Origin: Brachionus plicatilis
Lineage: Eukaryota; Rotifera; Eurotatoria; Ploima; Brachionidae
Length of the DNA stretch: 64,000 bases
Direction: 5' to 3'
NCBI GenBank assembly: GCA_010279815.1
Contig: QEOQ01000253.1
Span: 459,977 to 523,976 of the forward strand
Each line of letters begins with the position of its first letter. Position 1 is the stretch's first letter. Shown one piece after another: positions 49,230-61,900 of the stretch. Position numbers and translations under genes: made by a program. The notes under the pieces were generated by a model. It was not told the origin of the DNA, ran no database searches, and saw only the letters and a program-made list of their open reading frames with translations.

Positions 49230-49563
49230 ACTTTGCTCAGACGCATTCAATTTAAGACATCATAATTAGTAAATTACGTAATTGATAGATTTTTATGACA
49301 TGTTCTTATGTATCCAACACTGCTTTAATGTTGGCCTTTTTCGACCAAAGTGACATAGCATTATAGTCGAAAAAAAAGCATAAAAAAGTTTCTTTAGGAA
49401 TTTATTTATTTTTTATTATATTTTGTCTGAAGGACGAATAAGTGTTTTATAATAAAAAATGTTTTTTTTATTTTACGCTAGCATATAAAAATTAGAAATT
49501 AAACTATTAAAGTAATAAAAAATTTTTGTAAAAAAATTTTTTAAAATTTTAAAAATTTGAATT

Positions 49564-49800
49564 TTATTTAAAATTTATACAATAAAATGAATCATTTTGT
49601 TTACAAACACTTTGGCCAACAATTTCACAAATCCAATTTTCGTATTTTCCACATGAAATCCATGCATCTTTTTCGGAACTAGCTTTAAAAAGAAAGTCTC
49701 GTGTAAATGAACTTTTTAATTGAACTTTTTTAATTTCAGAAATTGTAATAGAAACATTTAGATAACCAGCAATTAATGAAAAGAATTGTTGAAGAAAAGA
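49564..49800 (-). CDS. Orphan C-terminal exon candidate, 78 codons
   Basis: After an acceptor (ATTCAAG, AG at 49802-49801) the minus strand is open in phase 0 for 78 codons to a TAA. It reads QQFFSLIAGYLNVSITISEI, TRDFLFKASSEKDAWISCGK, YENWICEIVGQSVCKQND. A FLFKASSEKDAWI pattern recalls the end of a PH-type domain, but this is not secure. Several Cys. No upstream exon identified. Confidence 0.35.
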   Translation of the reverse strand, partial: SFLQQFFSLIAGYLNVSITISEIKKVQLKSSFTRDFLFKASSEKDAWISCGKYENWICEIVGQSVCKQNDSFYCINFK

Positions 49801-50066
49801 CTTGAATCAAAATAAATTTGTGCGTAATTTTTCGTAAATACTGTTATCAAATCACCAATGTAGTAATTTTTTTTTAAATAATAAATGCAATAAATTTTTT
49901 CACAAATTTTTAATCCAATTTAATTTTATAAAATCTTAAATTTCAGTATCTCTGCATCACTGAGCTCAGTTTTAAGATCTCTAAATGTTAAGAAAAATTC
50001 TTTTAAGCAAATATTAACCTCTCTTTGGGTTAGGGTTAATTCCAACGATGATGACTACAGATTAAT

Positions 50067-50429
50067 GGTTTTGTAAGATTTAGTACAAAAGAACAGAACA
50101 AAGTCTAAAAAAATTAATTTACTTTTTTTCTAAAAGTTTAAAATTAATTCTGTAAATGCAACATGTTGCAACATTCAAAGTTTCATCAGCTGTCAAAGTC
50201 TTCTAATAATGTGCAAAATCTCTGCAAAAAGCACTGCGCTCGATTATATTGAAATTTAATTTCTGCTATACTCTGCAAATTTAGCAGACCTTGATATTTG
50301 ATGCACTTTTGAATGTTGCACTAAGTTGCATTTACAAAATTAATTTTAAACATTTAGAAAAAAAGTTATTCAATTTTTTTACATTTTTTTCTGTTCTTTT
50401 TATCATTTGGTACTGAATTTCACAAAACC
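50067..50429. mobile_element. Palindromic MITE (363 bp), GG..TGTGAAATT family
   Basis: Ends GGTTTTGTAAGATTTAGTAC and, inverted, GGTTTTGTGAAATTCAGTAC. Inner words GCAACATGTTGCAACATTCA and TCTGCAAAAAGCACTGCGCT are shared with 62335-62698. Flanks AGATTAAT / AGATTTAG are only a partial target duplication. Confidence 0.8.
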
Positions 50430-50726
50430 AGATTTAGTATCATCGACGAAATCTTGGTCTTTCATTTCGTCCAAATTGACTAATACATTGGCCGCTAGGT
50501 GCTCTAATTCTATTAGATTTAGAATAGTGGTACCGAAAAGAGTGATATTAAAAATTAACTGAAAAGTCCTTTTATTCACAATATTGGCTTAGCTCTAATA
50601 TTCCACTTTGGCCTTGTAGGAAGTGTTTATGTCTCAACATTTTAGAATACTGCGACTGTCCTTTTCGACTGCGAGCAAATCGAGCTCTCATGTTGATGGT
50701 AGAAATCTGATTTGGGATTGCTGACT

Positions 50727-51024
50727 GTTTTAGCCCATGCATCACGTTACATCTCGTCCATGTTAAACTTTCCCGCCTTTTGATGCGTGCATTAAAATGT
50801 CGATTTTTGGTTTTTAACGCCGCGTTAAAACCCAAAACTCGGTGGAAAACGCCGCATTAATTCCTGAAAATCGAATTTAGATGCGGCATCAATAAAACAT
50901 GTTAATCATTAACTTATTTTTGAAATTGAAATTTAGATGCCGGGTTAAAAATCGACAAAAAAAAATTAATCGATAAATGATTAAAATTTTTTTTTTTTAT
51001 TAAAAATACATTTTCTAGTTTTTA
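50727..51024. repeat. Left arm of a 4.35-kb long-TIR element (partner 54783-55078)
   Basis: Starts GTTTTAGCCCATGCATCACG, continues TTACATCTCGTCCATGTTAA; about 298 bp nearly perfectly inverted at 54783-55078. Between the arms lie a transposase tail, a LINE relic and a MITE. The flanking bases do not form a target duplication, so the two arms may come from different insertions. Confidence 0.85.
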
Positions 51025-51270
51025 ATCGCATAAATTCTTTGCTTACCTCTAAATTATTAAAAAATACCTCTAAAATATAAAAACTTACCTCTAATATTAA
51101 AAGTTCACCTTCAATAAATTAAAGAGACTTCTAAATCTAAAACAACTGATCTAAATATTAAAAAACTCGCTAATAAATGAAAACTGCAGCTAATTATTAA
51201 AAAAAAAAAGGCTAATCAATTAAAAAAACATCTATTTTATTAATTAAACTCTGTTAATTAAAAAACTCAA

Positions 51271-51540
51271 ATGATGGATTTACCAATTGAATCTAACAGA
51301 AAAAGGGGAGCACCGAAGAAAAATGCATCGTGTTTACAACGTCAGAAAAATGAAACAAATGCATCAAATGAACCTGCAAAAGGCATTGAATAAGATAATG
51401 AGGACGATGAGTCTGAAATAGCTCCTCAACCGTCGAAAAGAATTCGTTTTGATGAAACGAAAAAGTATTGTCGAGTTTGTAACTCAGAAATGCGTATGAA
51501 ACGTTATTTATATTGTCCAAACAAATGCAAACAAAATTAA
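51271..51540 (+). pseudogene. Transposase C-terminal fragment (GRP-like motif plus CxxC..C tail)
   Basis: The frame from ATG 51271 reads LPIESNRKRGAPKKNASCLQ, one in-frame TAA after GIE, an acidic DNEDDESE stretch, then SKRIRFDETKKYCRVCNSEM and LYCPNKCKQN with four Cys. The KRGxPKK..CLxRQ motif is what follows the SWIM finger in MULE transposases (compare 17563-17781). Confidence 0.55.
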
Positions 51541-52205
51541 ATATTACTTTCTTTTTTTTCTCTAATTAGCTTTTTATTTTTTCTTTAATTAACTTTTTTT
51601 TTCTTTAATTAAATTTTTTTTTAATAAAATATCTGCTGGTTTACTAATTTAGGTACTTTCTTATTAGAATAGAGTTTTTTTATTAAAATAGCTTATAAAT
51701 AACAATTTAGCTTATGTTTTAATAAATTAGAGGTAAATTGTTATATTTTAGAGATACTTTTTAATAATTTAGAGGTAAGTCAAAAACATATGCCGTTTTT
51801 AATGCGAGGCTAATATTTAGATTTTAAAGTAAAAATTTGAGGAAAAAGTAGAAAAGTATATGTTGTTATTAGATTTTTCAAACTAAAATGCTTTTAAAAT
51901 AAAAAAGAGATAAATGGTTCCCCACAATTAAAAAACTGTTGCCCACAAACTAAAAACTTTTCACCACAAACCAAGAACTTTTTAACACAAATCACTACAT
52001 AAAACAATTCTTTTGTGGTGAAAAATATTTAAAAAATTTGTTTTATAATTTTTTCAAATAGTGTTTATAAAATTATATATAAAAAATTTATATTAATAAT
52101 TAATATAAACTACATAATATAAAAAAATATAATATAATATAAACACTATTTTAAAAAATTATAAAACAAATTTTTTAAATGTTTAGAACTTAATATTTTC
52201 AGTAA

Positions 52206-53290
52206 ATTTAACTTACTGATACATTTTTTGATAATTTCGTTGAAATGACACTCAGAAGTTAGACCTGGATCGAGATTGATACCTAATAGTTTTGCTTGTC
52301 TTACTTTGTCTATTTTTATTATTATTGATTGCCAAATTTAAATTCGACGAGAGCTCGCATGAACGTCTATTGTGAATATTTGCAATCAGCATATATTTTG
52401 TCTTTTGTATATTCAGCTTTAAGTCCCATTTTTGTGTGTATTTGTTGATTTTATCGATAGCTTTTTGCAATTATATGCTGATTTTTTTTCTTTTTTACAC
52501 GTTCATACTTTTCGGTGAATACCATATTGATATGCCATCTGCAAAAAGCGCGAACTTAAATCCAACTTTTATTAGCTCTTTTTTTGTATCGTTTCATGTA
52601 TTGTATTGTATGTTTTTGTATTGTATCGTTTTATGAAGATTGGAAAAAGTAAGTCGCTTAAACAGGCAATGTGAAATCAGTTTAAGGGCAATGTGAAATT
52701 TTAGTACAAAAATTACAGTACAAAAAGTAAAAACTTTAATAATTTTTTTTCTAATTGTGCAAAAATGGTTCTGCAAAAGGTACAATATTTTACAAATTTG
52801 TAGAAAAGAATTCCAAGCTCTGCAAAAACTCTGCAATTTATTGCATAGTTTAATCAAGGATTTTTTGATGGTGTGCATTTTACAGAAAATTGCAGAGTTT
52901 TTGCAGAGCTTGGAATTCTTTTCTACAAATTTGTACAATATTGTACCTTTTGCAGAACCATTTTTGCACAATTAGAAAAAAAATTATTAAAGTTTTTACT
53001 TTTTGTATTGTAATTTTTGTACTAAAATTTCACATTGCCCTTAAACTGCCTCCTTGAGGAATACCTGCTTTAATCGGTTTTAAAGATGAATCGGTTTCAT
53101 CATGAATTTGAAATGTCTACCATCCAATTATGATCTGATCCATTTACCAATCAAAACAGGACAGCTACATTTGTGGAGTTTATGTAGTTTATTATATTTG
53201 CATGTGGAATTGTATCAAATGCTTTTTCAAAATCTTTTTATTGTTTTAATTCCTAATTGTTGGTTCGATAAATTTGAATAGGACGTCTTG
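52206..53290 (-). pseudogene. Non-LTR retrotransposon reverse transcriptase relic, split by a MITE
   Basis: In minus-strand order: FEKAFDTIPHANII, then PVLIGKW and GIPQGG-type block (RT domains 1-3; GRHFKIHDETDSSLKPI), then the MITE (53039-52665), then SDLLFPIFIKRY (domain 4 side), FALFADGISIWYS (the catalytic FADD is FADG here), DLKLNIQKTKYMLIAN (domain 6) and KLLGINLDPGLTSECHF (domain 7). Frameshifts and stops throughout. Jockey-like; dead. Confidence 0.85.
52665..53039. mobile_element. Palindromic MITE (375 bp) inserted in the LINE RT
   Basis: Ends GGCAATGTGAAAT / complement. The host LINE reads GGSL-SDLL across the junction, so insertion is at the codons after the GIPQGGSL motif. Flanks CTTAAACA (52657-52664) / CTTAAACT (53040-53047) give an 8-bp target duplication with one mismatch. 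Long internal arms with TGCAGAGTTTTTGCAGAGCT. Confidence 0.88.
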
Positions 53291-54289
53291 AGTTGTGTTT
53301 GAGATCATTGAGTAAAGCTCAAATTGGGCTATGTAATGTCAATGAAAAGTTTACAAGATTTTTAGGTTTTTTTGCCTTCAAAAAGCAATTGTTTGCAATT
53401 TTAGTTAATATATTTTTTTTAATTTAAATAATACGATTTTTACCTATTAAATTTAAAAAACAACTTGCCTGGGTTTTTGACACTTAGAAATATGATAATA
53501 AGGCTGGATTTAAAAAATATATATTTCATATCATAATGTAGAATCTTGGTAGCGTTCTGAAATATAAAGGATACCGAAAATTTTTTATTGAAACCAACTT
53601 ATATTAATTTTTGCTAAAATTTGATACTATCTCTTACTTTTTACATCATGAGTCCTTCAATTAAGTGAACAATTCTGCAATGATATTTGTCAGAAGCTTT
53701 AAAGCTAGCTACCAAATAAAGATATGTCGGACTCGATATTGTAATTATTACCTTATAATTTCTTCTTTTATTCCTCAACCATCAGATAAAATGTCTAGTC
53801 ACTCGTTATTTTAATTTATATATTTTAAATTATTCGATTTAAAAATCTTAATCTTATGCGAAAAAAAGTCAAAATATGGTATGCTTTGAAATCATGCAAA
53901 TTTATTTAACTTAAAATCTATTTTGTTTTAAAATTTTTTGTAAGTTTGGACTGGATTTATTTGACTCAAAAAATTCTACAAATTCTAATCGGCTTTTATT
54001 TTATCTTATTTATTCTTTTAATTATATATTTTTTAAACTTAATAAAATTTATTTAATTAAAAAATTTTACTTGAATTAATTATAATAATAAGAAATTAAA
54101 AGTTATATTAAGTTTTCATTATTTCGAAAAATTGAATAGCTGAATAGTTGAATTCGTTAAAAAATTTTAAAAATTGTATATTTGAATAATTGGATAATTG
54201 AAAAGTTGAATAACACACATAAGTTGAAATAGCTATGCTTCAATTAAAATTTTCAATTTTCCAACTTTTCAATTTTTCAATTTTTCAAA
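53291..54289. other. Spacer, nothing recognised
   Basis: AT-rich; a run of TTGAA/TTCAA-type short repeats at 54125-54290 contains the target site of the next element. No gene. Confidence 0.3.
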
Positions 54290-55233
54290 GGATACGGAGC
54301 AATTAGAAAAAAAACTCAGCAGTTTCCAAGAAAATAATAATCTGCGTATATGAAAACCCAATAAAGAAAAAGAAAAAGTGATATAAAAAAACTGATAGCA
54401 TTTTCGAAATCCTGAGAGAATTTTATGCTAGAAACATTTTTTTCAGTATAAAAAAATTGGCGGACGACTTCTTCTTTTTAGTAATTGTGGGTCTTGTTGG
54501 GTCATGTTGGAGAAGGCGTTAAAATATCTGATTGGTTGTCTGTTTGATTCAGCGCGACGGCTGGTGATTGATATATGACCCAACAAGACCCACAATTACT
54601 AAAAAGAAGAGGTCGTCCGCCAGATAGTCCAAATACAATAGCTTTGAAAGAAAAAGCCAAAAAATCAAAAAGAAGAACTTAATTTGTATACTTTTAAAAT
54701 AGAAGATTTTAGCTTTCTATCATTTAATTTTTTTAATATCCAAATTTTTACTTTAAAATCTAAATATTAGTCCCTCACTTAAAACTAGAAAATGTATTTT
54801 TAATAAAAAAAAAACAATTTTTAATCATTTATCGATTAATTTTTTTTTGTCGATTTTTAATCCGGCATCTAAATTTCGATTTCAAAAATAAGTTAATGAA
54901 TAACATGTTTTATTGATGCCGCATCTAAATTCGATTTTCAGGAATTAATGCGGCGTTTTCCACCGAGTTTTGGGTTTTAACGCGGCCTTAAAAACCCAAA
55001 ATCGACATTTTAATGCACGCATCAAAAGGGGGGAAAGTTTAACATGGACGAGATGTAACGTGATGCATGGGCTAAAACCTGAATTTTGGTTTTTGTTGCA
55101 TGCATCTCTTTCCAAGGGTATACGGTATTTGTAGCTACTTTAAGTATTAATCAGCGGATCGAGTTCTATTAGAATATGCCAAAAAAAATATGGATGAAAC
55201 TGCTGAGTTTTTTTTTCTAATTGCCCCGTATCC
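54290..55233. mobile_element. 944-bp element with 11-bp flanking duplication
   Basis: Ends GGATACGGAGCAATTAGAAA and, inverted, GGATACGGGGCAATTAGAAA. Flanked by identical AATTTTTCAAA (54279-54289 and 55234-55244), though the site lies in a simple repeat, so the true duplication may be 9-11 bp. It contains a 50-bp-arm palindrome (54459-54626) and a short frame 54575-54682 with LLKRRGRPPDSPNTIALKEK (AT-hook/GRP tail). Its right half includes the right arm (54783-55078) shared with 50727-51024. Confidence 0.8.
54783..55078. repeat. Right arm of the 50.7/55.1-kb inverted repeat
   Basis: Complement of 50727-51024, ending CGTGATGCATGGGCTAAAAC. It lies wholly inside the 944-bp element, which argues that it is an internal domain of that element and that the left arm is a decayed relative. 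Confidence 0.85.
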
Positions 55234-55990
55234 AATTTTTCAAAATAATGATGACGCTTAAAAAAAGAAATTATTGATACGTTGAGTAAGTTAATAAAGT
55301 TGAAAAGTTGAATTGAAGAAAAATAAATTATTGTCCATGAATGATTAAATAATGGTTATTTAAATTTAAAGGTTTTTTTTATTAAAAGAACATTCGGAGT
55401 ACTTTATTCAAAATTTTAAATTAATTAAAACGCCTCAAAAAATTAATTAAATAAATATACAAAAGCTCTCTGCATAACTTCTTAGCAACTTCTAAAAAAT
55501 TACATTACATCTTAAAAAAGGACAGAATAAAATAAAACTAAAAGTGTGTTCTAAATGTTTTCAATTAAAATTAAAAAGAGCGGGTTAAGCAATTTTAAGC
55601 TTCACATTTCTTTTGAATTTCAACTCTAAAATGTATGAATCTGCTGAATGTTAAAAAAATTTTTAAAAACCAAAATTTAAATTTAATTCTTCATATCTCA
55701 AATTTCAAAGGTTTTCATTTACCTGCTAATTAAGTTTTTTGAAGTTAAATTATTTAAAAATGTTTTCAAAATTTATCTTATCTAATCAAGATTCCAAGTC
55801 TAATATTATAAGTTTCTTTAAATAAAAAGTTAAAATAAATTAAATCTTAGAAGGTGAAACAAAAGAAAAATTTTTAAAATGAAAAATAATTCAATCCAAT
55901 TATGTCCGATTAGTTTATGGGTAATAATCATTTTTAAATAAATTTTTGATTATTGATATTGAACACTTTAAAAAGAATTCATCAAGTTTG
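55234..55990. other. Upstream region of the ABCC gene
   Basis: AT-rich; expected to hold the promoter and possibly a first exon of the ABCC transporter. Nothing specific recognised. Confidence 0.3.
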
Positions 55991-58900
55991 ATGACAAATA
56001 AGCCTGATTTTACTGAATGTTTTCGTAAATTGATTTTAAATATGATACCATGCTTGATCTTATTATTTTATTCGCCAATATCAGTTTCCTTTTCATATCA
56101 ATCTTCGAAAAAAAATTTGAACGGTCTAATTTGTAAAAAAAGACTTTATTTGATCAAAATGGTAATTTTAAATTATTGTAAAAATTAAATTTTCTGTTTA
56201 ATTAAATTTTTCTAGCTTATAGGATCAACATTGCTATTTATTGAATTAACGAGTTTTTTCACTGAAATTATTTTTAGTTTGAAAATTTATTTTTCCGATT
56301 TAATAAAACCAATTTTTTTATCAGTATCATTTGTAATTTTTAAATTATTGTTATAAATCAATGAAAAAATTATTTTCCAAAGATATTTGCTATTTGGCTA
56401 ATGTATTTTTCTCACACAAACAAAAGAAAATTTAGTGTTTTGCTTACATCATTTTGGTCGGTTTTGATAATATGTAATGGATTGAATTTAAGATCTGATA
56501 TTCTTAATTATGAAGAAATAGTTTGTTAATTTTTTAAAAGATATTGGAATTTTTAACCTTCTAAAATTAAGTCTACTTACAAACAAAAATTATCCTTTTG
56601 GCTAATGATATTTTCTTTTGTCCTTTCCATTGCTATATGGATATTAAGCTTTTTTTCTGAATATGAGCAATGCATCGAATCAGTAAGTTTAAATTAATAA
56701 ATAAATTAGAGAATAATTTTTTTCTTTCAAGAAAATATATCCTGAATCGGATTCCAGTTTGATATCATGGTTAACTTTCAGTTGGATAACCAAGTAAAAA
56801 AATGCTTATAGGATTTATTTTTTAATTCTTTTTAAAATTTAAGATTAATTTATGTTGGGTACAAAAAAAACATAAACGAGAGCCATGTGTGGGAATTAGA
56901 CAATGAGAATAAAAGTGAAATTTTAGGAAATGAAATCGACGGCGAATGGAAAAAATTGATAAAGCAAAAAAGGAATAAAAAGCCGAATTTATTGAGCTTT
57001 TTTAAAAGAAATACTAAAATAAGTAGCAGTGAAAATTTGATGGTAAGAAAATTAAAGATTCTTTAAATCTGAAAATTTCTAAAGAATAATGAATATTTTT
57101 AAAACTTTTAATGTTTTATTTTATTTAATTAAATTTTATAACAAGAATCAAAATTTAAATACCAAACACACTTTTTTTGGTCTGAACAAACTTGGAATAT
57201 GTTTATTTAAAATGCACTTGATAAAAATTGTATTAGCCGGATTTTTGGTGTTTACGCGTGATATATTCGAATTAACCGGACCATTAGTATTAGAGTAATA
57301 ATTAAACATTGAAAATTTAAAATTTGCCTTTTCAATTTCTAATTGTATGAATAGTGGATTGATAAAATTTATTTCTAATGAAAAATATTCAAATACTGTT
57401 GGATATTTTTTGGTATTTCTTGTATTCATTCGTCTTGTTGTTATGAGTATGAGTCTTCAACATAGCTATAATTTTTCATTTTTAGCTGCAGTTCAAACTA
57501 GATCAGCTTTGATGCATTTAATTTACAAAAAAGTAAAAATAGTGTGTTTTTTTATTTCAAACAAATTTTTTTAATTTTATTTTTAAATAAAGAGCTTTCG
57601 TCTGTCTACAGAATCAAAGCGAAAAGCAACAACAGGAGAAATTCTTAACTTAATGCAAGTAAACACTCAAATATTCATTGAACTTTCTCAATATGGTCAT
57701 CAGGTCTGGTCAGCTCCCATAAAAATAATTTTTTGCTCAATTTTGTTGTGGATTTATATTGGTCCAGCTGTTTTAGCTGGTGTTGCAACAATGGTTATTC
57801 TTGTTTTATTTAATTCTATTTTTATGGCAAAATACACGAGAGCCGAAAGTGAAAAACTTAAATTCAAAGATTCTAAAATGAAAATTTTAAACGAAGTTTT
57901 GAATGGAATTAAAGTAATTTTAAAGAAAAAAGAAAAATATTTTTTTTTAATTTGACTTTTGAAGGTTATCAAATTCTATGGATGGGAAATTTCGTTTGAA
58001 AATATGATAAACAAAATCAGAAACAGTGAACTGAAAGTTTTAAAAAAAGGATCCATTTTTTACTCTTGTTTTAATTTTACTTTCGGTTTTACTTCTTTTA
58101 TGGTAAAATCTTTCTCAATTAATTTAATCAATATTTTTTTCTTTTAATTTTTATTTAATCAGATTACCTTTGTTTCTTTGTTGACGTTTATTTATATTGA
58201 TGATAAAAATGTGCTTACGCCAACCGTAGCCTATGTAACACTTTCTCTTTTCAACAGCATCAGAATTCCAATGTTTTTATTTGGCCCGGCTGTTTCAAAC
58301 CTAATTCAGGTATTTATTTAAGAAAAAAAATTTTTTTCTTTTTATGAATTAATTTGGATTTAAATTTCAAGACAATTATTTCGCTGAATCGCATTCAAAA
58401 GTTTCTGTTACTTGAAGAAATCGAAACTGATCAAATATCTTACAGAAAAAATGATGATCATGCAATAATATTTGAAAAGGCAAACTTCTCATGGGAAAAA
58501 TCTTCAAATAAATTAATTCTTAGAGGGTAAATTTTATCTTTTGAAAAAAATTCATTTTAATCTAATTGACCCACTCGGATAATATTAACTTTAATCTTTG
58601 CAAAATAATGGTAAAAAAAGTTAACAAAATTGAGCGAAAATAATAAAATTTTGAATAAAAAGCAAAAATTAAAAAATTAAACGATAGAAATGACCAGCGT
58701 TGAAATATTTTAAAACATTTTAGACGTTATGTTAATTTAAATCATCTTTTCGCTCAATAGACTTTTTACTGTCACATAACTAGTTGATTAAGAAGAGTCC
58801 TAAATCAAAAGAAAAATTTTAAATTCAATTCATTCATTGTTTTTATTTGCTTTTCAATAAAACATATGGCATGCTGAAAAAAATTTTATTATATTATGAA

Positions 58901-61900
58901 AAAAAGCTTGGATTTTATAATACCATTTCTTGTGCTTTAGTGTATTTTTTTTTACAATTTAAGACTTTTAATTTATTAATTCTAATATAATTTTAGTCTT
59001 AATATTATTTAGTAAAAATAAAGATTTTGGGATCATTAAAAAATAGGACAACATTATAATTTTTTTGCAGAATTTAGAATTCTTTTGTACAAATTTTTAC
59101 AATATTGTACTGTTGTAAGTATATTTTTGTAAGATTAGAAAAAAAAATTATATCCTTTTTGTACTTAAATTTTAAATTGCCTTAAAAAGAGATATTAGAG
59201 GTAACTTATTTCCCAAGGAAACATTTATTCATGAAAGCTAAGTATAAGCGAAAATTTAAAATTAAATAAGGTACCAAACCAATGAATTTATTGAATTTTT
59301 AAACTACAGTAGTTTCCGGTTATAAGAAACTCCAGTTAGCACCAAAAAAAATTTTTTATATCCGAAGATTTCTTGTAAACGAATTAAGCTTTTTTACAAA
59401 AATTTTCATTCAAAAACAAATTTAATTCAAGTTTAATTTAACTACATTTCTCATTTAACGGATAAAAACAATACAAAAGTTATTATAAAAAAAAATTGCT
59501 AATTTTTAATTGTTTAAGATTACTAAGGATTAATTCATTAACTTGATTCTCTACCTCATTCAAACTATTGAAATTTGAAACTCCATGACTATCTAAATAA
59601 CTCTTAACGTTATTTTTTGTGTACGTAACTGTTGATGGATCAATCGAAAAGAATTCGGCAACTGATTTGTTGTCTTTTCCTTTCGCTAATTAGTCCAAAA
59701 TTTCAATTCTCCTCTCTAAACTAATAGCTGTTCGTTGATTAGTGTTGGTATTTTTAGAACCGCCCTTTGTTTTTTTATTCATTTTTTTTTTCAAATTTGA
59801 CTTTTCTTATATACAACTAAATTTTAATGGCGCGTGAGTAAATTGTATTTCAAAAAAAATTTATTGTAAACGAAAATTGACTATAAGCGAATTTTTTATA
59901 AGCACTTAGAAATACATTGAAAGCATCGTAAAAGTTTTTGTCCTCGCAAAAAAATTTACTATAGCCGAAATTTTCTTATATCCGTGTTTATTATAACCGG
60001 AAAATACTGTAAATAAAACTGAATAAGATTTTAAAAATAAAGACCTTTGGTTTCAAAAAGTCAAAACCCAGGTTGTACAAAAGTCTTAAAATAAAATTTT
60101 TGATCAATTTTCAATTTGCTTTTTTTTATCAAAAATTTTACTTTTCCCAGTAACTTGATTTTTAAATTTTGTCTTGAATATTTCAAGTTAAGTTACTGAC
60201 TTGACTTTGAAAAGACTTTAAAATGACTTTTTTTCCTTTTGCACCAGTCTGGTTAATACTTACTAAAATTGATTCTTTTTTTTAAGAATCAATTGTGAGA
60301 TACCTCATCAACGACTAGTTGCAAGTAAGTATTTTTTTTTAAATAATAAAAAAATTGGCTAGTTCGATTTTACGCTTAAACTTAAACTTTCCATAATCTA
60401 AATTTTAAAATTTTAAATTTATTTTGGTTATTTTCTTTTTAAAATCAAATTTCATTATTTTGAATTAGTTGTGGGCAAAGTTGGTTCAGGAAAATCTTCA
60501 ATTCTTTCGTCTATTCTTGGAGAAATGTGCAAAACAGAGGGAAATTTAAATATCGATGGAAGTATTTCCTATGTTCCACAACAAGCTTGGATTCAGAATG
60601 CAACAGTCAGAGAAAATATTGTTTTTGGAAATGAATTTGATCACAAATATTACAACAAAATTATTCAAGCATGTTCATTAGAAACTGATTTAGAGATTCT
60701 TGTAGCCGGTGATAGAACAGAAATTGGAGAGAAAGGTATTAATTTATCTGGAGGACAGAAACAAAGAATAAGTCTTGCCAGAGCAGTTTACAACAATTCA
60801 GACATTTTTCTTTTTGATGATCCATTGAGTGCAGTTGATGCTCATGTTGGAAAACACATTTTTCAAAATGTGATGGGACCAAATGGACTGTTAAAAAATA
60901 AAACAAGAGTTTTGGTGACAAATTCGATAAATTTTTTGCCAGAAGTTGATTTGATTTTTATGCTTGAAAATGGTCAAATAGTTGAGAGTGGAAATTACAA
61001 TAAATTGATCAATTTAAATGGCTGTTTTACTAGTTTTATTAACAAAAGTTTTGTAGATGAAACAGAAAACGAAAATAAAGATAAACAAGATAACTCAATT
61101 GAAGAACAAAAAGCAGAATCGTGTGAAATAAAAAATGAAAAAGACTTTGATGAAGATAATGCTAAAATAATTGAAAAAGAAAATATAGAGAGCGGAAATT
61201 TGAAAACAAAAACAATTTTTGAATATTTTAAAGCTTGTTCATTTTTGTCTACTTTTCTTTTTTTGTTTGGTTATGTGTTGATGAATGTTTTTTATGCTTT
61301 TTCAAGTTTTTGGTTAAGTGAATGGACAAATGCTAATATTGAAGAATCCGGTGATAAATTAGACAAAGGATTCAGAATTTTTATCTACGGTCTACTAGGA
61401 TTTAGTCAAAGTAATTTATCATTTTTTTATCTTCACCAGATTATTTTATTTCAATTAATATGATTATTTTTACCAAATTTATCAATCCAATTAATATCAA
61501 ATTCTTTCAATAGGAAAGTAGAAGTATTTTGAATATTGGTCTTTAATGAAAGTCTTAAATAATTAAAATATATATTCTACCGTAAATTCTCGAAACTTAG
61601 TACATGTAACTAAATCGGATTTTTTAAGTTGTTACATGTAACAAGTACCATCTCGCCCATGTTATAACTTATTCTCATTTAGTTACTTGAATTAAAAAAA
61701 TTAAAAAAATTCTATATTAAGAAAAATTTTTCTAAATAGAATTTTTTTTTTAATTTTAAGAGACGTACCAAAAGTCAAACCTCTAGTTTTAGACCATGTA
61801 ATAAAAATTGAATATTCGATTTAAACACAGTGTTTATTTTAGATTTTTGGGTTTAGTTACAAGTAACTAAATGAGAGTAAGTTATAACATGGGCGAGATG

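Noticed and set aside
52594..52975. Opposed frames of 125 and 72 codons rich in Cys/Leu/Lys
   Set aside because: They are mirror translations of the palindromic MITE arms.
60068..60250. Short hAT-like element (ends CAGGTTGTACAAAAGTC / CAGACTGGTGCAAAAGG) in ABCC intron 12
   Set aside because: Ends resemble the 13220-16671 TIR, but no target duplication and weak right-end match, so not annotated.
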